Source: a virus. Taken from it: a stretch of DNA of 36,269 nucleotides. The stretch lies in IMG/VR virus record IMGVR_UViG_3300032285_002344, positions 1-36,269 of that record. One strand, written 5' to 3'. Positions 1 to 7,646 of the stretch are shown here, piece by piece. Below the pieces are notes generated by a model that was not told the origin of the DNA, made no database searches, and saw only the letters and a list, made by a program, of their open reading frames with translations. Each line of letters opens with the position of its first letter. Within the stretch, counting starts at the first letter, position 1. The translations under genes and the position numbers were made by a program.

Positions 1-123
1 ACCTCTGCCATGTCCATGTGCGAGTAGCGTTGGATGTCGGATAGGAGCGCATGCGTGTCGGCACCCAATTTGCCTTTTGGTGCTTTGCCCGCTTTGAAGG
101 TCGGTTCAGCCTTGTCGAGCAGC
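1..123. repeat. Terminal direct repeat, left copy (assembly circularity)
   Basis: Bases 1-123 are identical to 36147-36269. The repeat lies inside the reading frame of the giant internal virion protein, and the frame stays open through either copy. This is what a circular genome cut at an arbitrary point gives when the assembler leaves its overlap in place. A biological terminal repeat is possible but less likely inside a coding frame. Confidence 0.95.
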
Positions 124-3100
124 TTCTGGTGACGGTCGGAGTATTCGGTGACCAGTGTGTCGTCAAGGACATCCTTGGCCTTGCGGATCGTCTTGACGAG
201 GAAGTCGGTGCGTTCTTTGTCGGAGGTCAGTGCTGAATACTTGGTGAAGATGTTGCCCTGCTCACCGGAATATGGGTTGCGCCAATCGCGGGTAAAGATG
301 GTGCGTACATCCTTGGGGAGTGCGTTGATGACCGCGTTGATCTCGATGAGACCCTGCTCACGGTACTTCTCCTCCATGGTCTGGTTGGAGTCACGGGAGT
401 CCATGGCAGCAAAGGCATCGAGGGCATCCTGCACCTTGCTGACTTTATTCCGCATGCTTTCCCAGATCGGTGTATACACCTCTGGGTCAGAATAAATGCG
501 CTTGTCGATTTCGTCGTAGAACTTTTGACGGTCTTCTGCGGAACGAATGGAAAACGTGACATCAGACATTTTGACTGATGCAGAACGGATGGCAGCAAAC
601 CCTGTTTTGTCGGTTTGCACGATGTCGTTTACATGAATTGGATTTTCAAACAATCCAAGTCCCTTGCCTTTGATGACAACGGGATAGGACATGTGTTCCC
701 TAACACCAAGTGACTCTGCAGACTCTGGTGCTTTCTGCCCTTTATCAAACTGAACTGCACCAATGAGGTCTCCGTAGTCCATCCCATCCCATCGAGGATC
801 TTCCATTAGGTCAATCATCTTGGAAATGTTGGGGAACCCTTTTTTGACTAGTGAGTCATTGCCAATCTTTGATCCCTTGTTTTCTCCTTTCTTGTTTGCA
901 TCGTATCCAAAAAAAGTAGACCCACGCATTTCAAAAGTAGAGTCTGCAAGTGCTTGTTTTGCTTGCTCAATCGATGTCCATTTTTCTTTCCATGCAGGAA
1001 TCCACGCACCGTCTCCATCTCCAATCTTGCCTCCACCGCGTTTGGCTAGGTTAAGTGCTGCGTCCTTGTACGCATTTGCCTCTTTGAGCCAATCCTCCTC
1101 GGTAAGTTTGCCTGTTTTGATGGCATGCTTGACCTCTTCAAAATAAGCATGAAGGAAGGTTGCGTTGCCTCTGACATTACCTTTTGAAAACAAAGCAATG
1201 ACTCCAACTCCATCGGTATCGTTGACTCTGTTGTTGAAACGAGTCCACATGTCTGGGTCTGAAAAAGCCCAGCCTGCGTCCTTTTGGTAATTTCCTTCGG
1301 TGAATGGGTAAGTTGCTCCACCCTGTAGCGGGATATTGATTCCGCTTTCTGGATCGAGTCCTGTGTAGGTTCCGACCCGCATTCGGTCAGAAAAGTATAC
1401 GAATTTCTTTTTGCCTTTGAGGACAGATCGATCAATCAATGGAACTTCACCTTCCCGTGGTTCCTGTTTGGCTTTGATCGAGAAGGTCGTTCCGGTGTTA
1501 TCCCACTTCGACTCATCGATTTCCGGTTCCGCAAGGGTGCCAGACTCGTCCTCGATGCCTTCTTGGATTTCCGTTTTGGTTAAAGGAACACCAGCATCTT
1601 TACCATCACGCTTCTTGTATGGGTCAGTGGTTTCGTTCTTTGGCTTAACCGAAAAGGTCGGTTGCCCTGCAGCCTCTAGGGGAGGGTTGACCACATCGGC
1701 AAGGGTCTCTGCACTCTTGGGTGCCAGACGGGTCTCTGCTGGCAATCCTAGTGCCGTGGAGAGGTGTTCTGCAAAGTCCTTGGGAACCTCGCCTGCATCG
1801 ACTGCAGCTTTCACATGCTCACCCATCTCGGTGACACCCTTGAAGTATTCACCCATGGCAGCAAAATACCCGCGGAGTTCCGGTGGGTAGGAAGCGAAAT
1901 CCGCGGTGTGCCCGCCGAAAAGGTGGAGTGCTGCCTCGGTGACACCTTCGATGATGTCGGTGCGGGTCGGGTTTTCCTTGTTTTTAAGAAAGGTGACTTC
2001 TTGACCAGATCGTGCAGCGACTGCCTGCTCGGTCTGGGTCAACCAATCTTTGAACTGGTCGAGGGTAGCTTTACCGGAATCGAGAACTCGGGCCGTCCAA
2101 TCGTCTGCGCGCTCGTGGATCTGGGTCTCGGGGTTGAAGTCCGCGTTATGGATCGTGGACACATACTGGTTCACATCACGCACAAGATCCTCGTTGAGAG
2201 GTTTGGTGGACGACCAACCTGCCACCAGAGCATCGGTTAGGGGACTGCTCTCTGGCATGTCGGCGATCTGCATGCGGTTGCGGAGAATCTCCTGCGCGGT
2301 GCCGTTCTTAAAAGCGTCAAGGGAAAGTCCGAGGTGGTAGCCAAGGGAGAACTCGTACTTGCGGTTCTCGATGCCTGCAGCCTTGTCTGCCCGCTGCTGC
2401 ATGTCTTGCGTCATGAAGGTGTGGCGCAGGATGTTTATCCTCCACATGGCAAAAGCAGCTTGGTGGGCATCTGCTGCCTCCTCCGCGTTGGGGGTGTTGA
2501 GGAGTTCGTGAATGTTGCCGTTGATCGGGTCGAGAACGGTGATGATGTGGTTCCCGTTGGCATCCATCTTGTATTGCGGGATGGTCGGGTCTTGTTGGGC
2601 ATTCTTGGCAAGTTCCTCGATCTTCAACCGGAACTCTTCGCCTGCCTTGGCATCACGGGTCTTGAATGCCTCACGGTAGGCAGCACCGACCTCGGAGTCG
2701 GACACCCCTGCCATCTTCGACGGGTCGATGCCCGTGATTTTGAGGGAGACCGGATCTTTGAGACTTGCGCGGAGTTTATCGCTTTCCTCTGGGGATAGCT
2801 TGCCGTGACCGATCCCACCAAGGGCCATCATCACCGCAAAGGTAGATGGGGCATGCTTGAGCGTTGCAACCAGTTCTTGGGCAAGGTTGGAATCGTTGAA
2901 ATCTGAGTCGAGTGCGTGGGCGATTTTTTTGCCGACCTCTTCCACCACATTGCTTGCGGTCATTGCTGCAGTGGATATCCCAGCATGAAGCAGTGAATTG
3001 AGAATTGGGTAATCTAGCGGGAGTGTCTTGAAGAGTGCCTCGGTTGCAGGGAATGCCCGCGAAATGGTTCCCATTCCCAACAAAGTGAGAAGTCCGACTG

Positions 3101-4439
3101 GCACCCCGATGGTCACCGCTGCTAGGTTGAGTGCCTCGTCACTGACCTCTGGGTTGTTAAAAGCAATCCTCTCCTGCACATCGGAAATCGTCGAAGACAC
3201 CATGAGTATAGAACCAGCACCGACTCCGAGTCCGAATGAGGCGACATAGGGGATCGCGGCACCGATGCCTTGCACGAGTCCCTCTGCACCACCGACTGCG
3301 TTGTCTTGGTTTTGTATCGGGTTGACCGTGTTGTGGACGAGGGATCGCAGGTAGGCACCAGACCGCTTCATGGCAATCTTCTGCTTGATGGCATCGATTT
3401 TTGCGGGATCGGTTTCGGTAGCGAGTTGGGCATTCAATGCCGCGATGGAAATCAACCGACCAGAACCGACAACCATGTTTTCTGCCTGCCTTTCCATGGA
3501 CTGCGCCAACTTGTAGACCACATACTTGCTGCTTTTGTTGTCACCATTGACCTTCTCATTGTGTCGAGCGTACTGGTCGATAAGTGCTTTCAGCTTGGGA
3601 AGGTCTTCACGGGGAACGGCATTGACCTTGCTGACGATGTCTTGGTGTGATTCTGGCATCCCTGCATCCTTTGCGGTGGTGCTGCTGCCATCACCAAAGG
3701 AACCGGAGATTCCCAGCGTCGATAGTGCGGTATTGGCGAGGTTCTGCGCCTGCCCTTGCGCTTCCTTGTCCCTGCTTTCGAGATCCTTGGATGCCTGCTC
3801 ATTCTGGAAAACATCGACAATCTGTTTGGCTAGGTCGTTGTAAGGGGAGGCCAGATTGGCGCGGGCCTGCCCGTACTGCATCGTGAATGCTGCCATTTTG
3901 GTAGCCTCTGGCACCCCAATAAATGCGCCTGCATGCTGAGTGTTCCATTGGGCATATCGGGCAAGGATGGAAACGGATTGGTTGCTGGAAGCATCCTCCA
4001 TGTCGTCGGCAACTGCTTGATCCTTCGCGGCCTGCAGTGCTTCGGACTGATTTGCCAAGGTCTCGACATGCTTGCCGAGCATCCCGCGGAACTCACCCTC
4101 GGACTTGGGCATGTCCCACCCTTGGTCTTTCACAAACTTCTGCTTCTCCTGCTCATAGTTGAGTCCGACATCGGAGGAGGGTTTCTGGGTGAGGTAAGCA
4201 AGACCATTGATGTTGATGGATAGGTCGCGGAAATCCTGCGGGTTATCGTCCACCTTTGATGCGGCAATGGCATCGGGGGTCTTGCCTCCGTTGTTTTGTG
4301 GGTCTTGGAATGCTTGGTGCCACCCGCCGAGTTCTGGGTCAATGGACTCAGAAAGTCCTGTTGATGGGGGTTGGAAGTTGTTTAGACCCTTCATGAAGGG
4401 GGTCTGCAATGAGGCAAGCGGATCGGTGATGTCTGGCAT
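1..4439 (-). CDS. Giant internal virion (polyvalent, gp16-like) protein, N-terminal 1480 residues
   Basis: An open frame starts at the ATG at 4437-4439, four bases after the stop of the gp15-like gene. It has no stop down to base 1 and continues in frame at 36146, giving 2343 residues in all. The third gene after gp14- and gp15-like proteins in podoviruses encodes the largest ejection protein, so I infer a DNA-ejection role. Visible features are a charged, helical N-terminus (MPDITDP), hydrophobic segments near residues 385-415 and 437-460 that could be membrane-spanning, and a distinct block near residue 1020 (SDRMRVGTYTG) with a GGATYPFTEG stretch after it. That block resembles domains of large phage polyvalent proteins; I cannot assign an enzymatic activity. 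No lysozyme or transglycosylase motif is evident. Confidence 0.85.
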   Translation of the reverse strand, partial: MPDITDPLASLQTPFMKGLNNFQPPSTGLSESIDPELGGWHQAFQDPQNNGGKTPDAIAASKVDDNPQDFRDLSININGLAYLTQKPSSDVGLNYEQEKQKFVKDQGWDMPKSEGEFRGMLGKHVETLANQSEALQAAKDQAVADDMEDASSNQSVSILARYAQWNTQHAGAFIGVPEATKMAAFTMQYGQARANLASPYNDLAKQIVDVFQNEQASKDLESRDKEAQGQAQNLANTALSTLGISGSFGDGSSTTAKDAGMPESHQDIVSKVNAVPREDLPKLKALIDQYARHNEKVNGDNKSSKYVVYKLAQSMERQAENMVVGSGRLISIAALNAQLATETDPAKIDAIKQKIAMKRSGAYLRSLVHNTVNPIQNQDNAVGGAEGLVQGIGAAIPYVASFGLGVGAGSILMVSSTISDVQERIAFNNPEVSDEALNLAAVTIGVPVGLLTLLGMGTISRAFPATEALFKTLPLDYPILNSLLHAGISTAAMTASNVVEEVGKKIAHALDSDFNDSNLAQELVATLKHAPSTFAVMMALGGIGHGKLSPEESDKLRASLKDPVSLKITGIDPSKMAGVSDSEVGAAYREAFKTRDAKAGEEFRLKIEELAKNAQQDPTIPQYKMDANGNHIITVLDPINGNIHELLNTPNAEEAADAHQAAFAMWRINILRHTFMTQDMQQRADKAAGIENRKYEFSLGYHLGLSLDAFKNGTAQEILRNRMQIADMPESSPLTDALVAGWSSTKPLNEDLVRDVNQYVSTIHNADFNPETQIHERADDWTARVLDSGKATLDQFKDWLTQTEQAVAARSGQEVTFLKNKENPTRTDIIEGVTEAALHLFGGHTADFASYPPELRGYFAAMGEYFKGVTEMGEHVKAAVDAGEVPKDFAEHLSTALGLPAETRLAPKSAETLADVVNPPLEAAGQPTFSVKPKNETTDPYKKRDGKDAGVPLTKTEIQEGIEDESGTLAEPEIDESKWDNTGTTFSIKAKQEPREGEVPLIDRSVLKGKKKFVYFSDRMRVGTYTGLDPESGINIPLQGGATYPFTEGNYQKDAGWAFSDPDMWTRFNNRVNDTDGVGVIALFSKGNVRGNATFLHAYFEEVKHAIKTGKLTEEDWLKEANAYKDAALNLAKRGGGKIGDGDGAWIPAWKEKWTSIEQAKQALADSTFEMRGSTFFGYDANKKGENKGSKIGNDSLVKKGFPNISKMIDLMEDPRWDGMDYGDLIGAVQFDKGQKAPESAESLGVREHMSYPVVIKGKGLGLFENPIHVNDIVQTDKTGFAAIRSASVKMSDVTFSIRSAEDRQKFYDEIDKRIYSDPEVYTPIWESMRNKVSKVQDALDAFAAMDSRDSNQTMEEKYREQGLIEINAVINALPKDVRTIFTRDWRNPYSGEQGNIFTKYSALTSDKERTDFLVKTIRKAKDVLDDTLVTEYSDRHQKLLDKAEPTFKAGKAPKGKLGADTHALLSDIQRYSHMDMAE

Positions 4440-4443
4440 GAAA

Positions 4444-6348
4444 TTAAGCCCGATAAAAACTCACATGCACATGATTTGTGTGTGGGTTGCTACCGTGATA
4501 GGGATGCCATCCTTGTTGTTGGTTCCAGATTTCTCCGTTGTGGATGATGTATTTGATGGGTTGGTTTGCTGCCATTTTGACCAACTCATTTTTGAGTTGA
4601 TAACCAACAGAAGAAGAAGGAACTCCAATGTCTAAAGCATCTCCCGTATTGTGATCGCTTTTACGTTTTTGATGCGCTTCATCTCCCCATATTCCTTCAT
4701 TAGACAATCCTGCAAATCTTGAAGTCACTGCATCCCACACTGAATAAACAGATGGATTGACACCATCGGATCGAGTCAATTTCTGAGAAGAAGTACCACT
4801 AGAATTATTGTTCATGGTTGTTGGTATTTTAGCCGATGGGATTGGCGCGGTTTTCTTCCACCAGAGCATGCCATCGGTTGGTGGGCTTGGGTCAGTTGCG
4901 CGGATATGCCGAAGTTCCTGTTCGTACACTTTCTGGGCATCGACATCGTTTTTGGCACCGGATGCACGAACCTTTTCCATGACCGAATCCTTCAGTGCAG
5001 AAATCTGGAGGTAGGTTTGTATATCCGCTTGAGAAGCAGTTCCATCTTTCACGGTTTTTCCAATTTCCGAAAATTTCTTACCTCCATAGAACCCTGTGTC
5101 AAAGATGGCATCGACCTGCTGCGCGGCATTGGTCATGACACCCGTTTCCGGCTTAAGGTTTCCACCATTGTTGACCATTTCGGCATACTTTTTATCGAGG
5201 GCATCAATCTGCTTGGAAGCAGCAGGTTCTGGCACATTGCCAAGAATCCATGTCTTGCGATCCAGTAACTCGTTACTCTTGTTGTTCTTATCCTTTGGGT
5301 AGGTATCTACCAAATTCTGACCCGCGCTTGAGTAGACTTCCCCCTCTTGTGTTCCTGCGCGGTTGTTGGTGAGGCGGGCAAGAACTGCTGCCTTTTGGGG
5401 TTCCGGCATGTCTTCAAACGCTTTGTTCCCCTTGAGTTGGTTGGGATCAATGATGTGTTTGAGATCAATTTCGTTTTTGAACTTTTCAACGTTATTGGCC
5501 CAAAGGTTCTGGTTGTAAATTGCTTCTCCAACTTTGCCGAGCTTGACCAAGTTTTCTGGCGAAAGGTCTGGAGCATCTTTAAGAGTTGCTCCCTGCTCGC
5601 CTGCGGACATGACACTTTTGTAAAGTTTGCCCGTTGGGTCATCGTTCATTTTTCCAACAAGGGTCTGAAACTGTTCGTTCGTCTTGATGGTGGTCTCGTA
5701 TCTCAATCCATCTTCTGGAGTGAAGGCACCCGTCTTGACTCCAGTGGCAACGGCGATCCTTGCATTGGCCCAATCCTTTCCTGTGAGCGCAGTTTGGAAT
5801 GCGGTGAGTTGGTTGGTTGCGTATTCTTGTTTTTTGAGTGCGTGTACCTCGTTGGATGCGGCAGTGACTCCGGCATAAAAGTCTTTTGTTGCTTCGACTC
5901 CGTAGGCTTGTTGTTGCTCTGGTGGCATGCCTTGTAGGAAGCGTTGACCTTTTTGGGTCACATCCATCCAGATTCCTGCTCGGGACTCGATGGGGATCGG
6001 GTTGTTGGGATCGTTGATGCGGGAATAATACTCGTCCTCGATGGCGGTTTTGTTTCCGTAATAGGTTGAAAACCCTTCTGCCTCGGCTTGCCGATCTTTG
6101 CCTTTTTTGTAGTAGAGGGCCGCGGAAGAAAAGTTTCCTGCTGAAGAGGTGATGTCGTTGCCAAGACCCGCGATGGATCGTCCTATGAGACCTGCGTTTT
6201 GGGTGTCCTGCATCTGCCCTTGGAATCCGCGGGCAATATCGGCTTTGGCTTCATTGCCGACTTGGTCTCCCGAAAACTGCGGGTTGAGCGAGTAGTTATT
6301 GACTCCCTGTGGGGCGTTAGGAATTTCTGAGAGTTTGATGTTTGCCAT
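4444..6348 (-). CDS. gp15-like internal virion protein with C-terminal M15-type peptidoglycan peptidase domain
   Basis: 634 residues. The chosen start (MANIKLSEIPNAP) lies one base after the stop of the preceding gene; an upstream in-frame start at 6393 would add 15 residues inside that gene. Residues 1 to about 510 are helical and polar, as expected for the middle internal virion protein. The last 110 or so residues contain SDHNTGDALDIG near residue 566 and NPHTNHVHVSF at the end. This His/Asp plus HxH arrangement is that of metal-dependent M15-like D-Ala-D-Ala peptidases. I infer a virion protein that enters the cell envelope during ejection and locally cuts peptidoglycan. Its position between the gp14-like and giant genes supports the structural role. 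The exact substrate bond is unknown. Confidence 0.8.
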   Translation of the reverse strand: MANIKLSEIPNAPQGVNNYSLNPQFSGDQVGNEAKADIARGFQGQMQDTQNAGLIGRSIAGLGNDITSSAGNFSSAALYYKKGKDRQAEAEGFSTYYGNKTAIEDEYYSRINDPNNPIPIESRAGIWMDVTQKGQRFLQGMPPEQQQAYGVEATKDFYAGVTAASNEVHALKKQEYATNQLTAFQTALTGKDWANARIAVATGVKTGAFTPEDGLRYETTIKTNEQFQTLVGKMNDDPTGKLYKSVMSAGEQGATLKDAPDLSPENLVKLGKVGEAIYNQNLWANNVEKFKNEIDLKHIIDPNQLKGNKAFEDMPEPQKAAVLARLTNNRAGTQEGEVYSSAGQNLVDTYPKDKNNKSNELLDRKTWILGNVPEPAASKQIDALDKKYAEMVNNGGNLKPETGVMTNAAQQVDAIFDTGFYGGKKFSEIGKTVKDGTASQADIQTYLQISALKDSVMEKVRASGAKNDVDAQKVYEQELRHIRATDPSPPTDGMLWWKKTAPIPSAKIPTTMNNNSSGTSSQKLTRSDGVNPSVYSVWDAVTSRFAGLSNEGIWGDEAHQKRKSDHNTGDALDIGVPSSSVGYQLKNELVKMAANQPIKYIIHNGEIWNQQQGWHPYHGSNPHTNHVHVSFYRA

Positions 6349-6349
6349 G

Positions 6350-7159
6350 TCAGTGTGTTCCTCTGGAACCGGAGAATAAATTGCCAAATCCACTCAAGAG
6401 GGAACCCGATGAAGGGGAGGTGTATTGGTTGGGGGTGATGCCTGCGATGCCTGTATTTTTCAGCGAGGATGCCTGCATGGAGGCGTACCCGTAGTTGCTT
6501 GCGGCACTTGCAAACTGGGACAGGGCATTGCCGTAACCCGCGATCTGGGTGGCATCGGCAGCGTTGTTGGCCTGCTGCTGTTGCACTCCCGCCGAAGAAA
6601 TGCCCATCTTCTCGTTCCAATTCGCCATGGCCTCTGCGTATTGGTACTGTTTGGCGGTTTCGCGGGTGATTGCCGACTGATAGGATTGCATGGTTCCGGC
6701 CCAATCTTTGCCGGCTGCTGCCATGTTGGTATTGTAGAGGGCATCAAGACGTTGGAGTTGTTGCATGCCTGCGTTGTAGGCATTGACGACCAAGGGGGAA
6801 CCGGAGTCCGAGGTAACGCCACTGGCACTGACTGCTGCTCGGTTGGCAGAATTTTGCGCTTCCTGTCCTTCTGCTAGGCGGTTGATGCCTTCGGCTCCCT
6901 GTTTTTCGACAAGGCGGGCTGCGCCATGGAACATGGTGGCGTTTTGGTTGCCGACATCGGCTTGCGCGATTGCTGTTTTGTAATTGAGGCGGGCTTGGTA
7001 GCGGGACACTGCAGCAGTTGCGCGGGCTTGCGCTTGCATGAGTTCTGCGTTTTGAGAGGCCGCAGCACGTTGATCGGCTGCGGATTTATTGGATCCGTAA
7101 ATGGAGACAGCGGTTCCCGCCACTCCCATGACCAGTGCTGCTGTGCCTATGTATGACAT
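6350..7159 (-). CDS. gp14-like internal virion protein A
   Basis: 269 residues. The N-terminus (TAALVMGVAGTAVSIYG) is a hydrophobic helix, followed by a long alanine- and glutamine-rich helical region and a glycine/serine-rich tail. This is typical of the T7 gp14 group, which forms the outer-membrane part of the ejection channel. The start at 7157-7159 overlaps the end of the cupin gene by 13 bases, and the stop is one base before the gp15-like start. Position and composition carry the assignment; there is no catalytic motif. Confidence 0.75.
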   Translation of the reverse strand: MSYIGTAALVMGVAGTAVSIYGSNKSAADQRAAASQNAELMQAQARATAAVSRYQARLNYKTAIAQADVGNQNATMFHGAARLVEKQGAEGINRLAEGQEAQNSANRAAVSASGVTSDSGSPLVVNAYNAGMQQLQRLDALYNTNMAAAGKDWAGTMQSYQSAITRETAKQYQYAEAMANWNEKMGISSAGVQQQQANNAADATQIAGYGNALSQFASAASNYGYASMQASSLKNTGIAGITPNQYTSPSSGSLLSGFGNLFSGSRGTH

Positions 7160-7602
7160 GTGAGTCGTGCCCTTCCTTCAAAGCAGTTCTGTTTGAAGTT
7201 TGCTGGCAGCAGGTCGTTTTCCATCTCGGTATGGAGTTCCACAAACTCGTCGGGATCGGTGATGTCGGTCGGATGAAACGTTGTGAGGACAAGATCCTCG
7301 TAGACGGCAAAGACTCGGCGGGTTCCTTTTTCGGTGATTCCCGTGTGGGGTGCGCTGATGCGGGTGATGTTGCCCTTTTCGTCCACGATGTCGCAGGTGC
7401 CCTTGGAGATCACAAAGGGGTGCTGGGTCTTGTGGGTTCGGGAGGTAAAGACGGTGCCCGCGGGAACGTGGACTTCTCGGACGTAAAGACCCTCTGTGAA
7501 GCGATGGATGACGGGAACTTGAAGCTGGGGAAGGTGAGCGATTTCTGCCTCAAAGATGTCCATCTTCTGCTTGTGAGATAGAGTATCTAGGGGGAGATCC
7601 AT
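7147..7602 (-). CDS. Cupin-fold phage protein
   Basis: 151 residues. The middle contains VPAGTVFTSRTHKTQHPFV followed by SKGTCDIVDEKG and an APHTGITEKGTRRVFAVYE block. These are the small beta strands and His-containing turn of a single-domain cupin, a family often seen beside phage tail and internal protein genes with unknown function. I chose ATG 7602 over the in-frame GTG at 7620 because the predicted -10 (7611-7616) lies between them; a transcript would start at about the ATG. It is the first gene of the internal virion protein unit. Confidence 0.7.
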   Translation of the reverse strand: MDLPLDTLSHKQKMDIFEAEIAHLPQLQVPVIHRFTEGLYVREVHVPAGTVFTSRTHKTQHPFVISKGTCDIVDEKGNITRISAPHTGITEKGTRRVFAVYEDLVLTTFHPTDITDPDEFVELHTEMENDLLPANFKQNCFEGRARLTCHT

Positions 7603-7610
7603 GTTGGTGG

Positions 7611-7646
7611 GTTTTATCACGGGTGAATATACACCTCAATCTGTTA
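7611..7646 (-). promoter_or_regulatory. Promoter with dyad operator before the cupin/internal protein unit
   Basis: Read on the minus strand: AACAGATTG, then -35-like TTGAGG (7634-7639), a 17-bp spacer, and -10-like TAAAAC (7611-7616). The spacer region holds the dyad site GGTGT-ATAT-TCACC (7622-7635). Eight bases separate the -10 from ATG 7602, so the mRNA would be nearly leaderless. The upstream end overlaps the stop codon of the tail nozzle gene. This is one of five matching sites in the genome. Confidence 0.65.
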
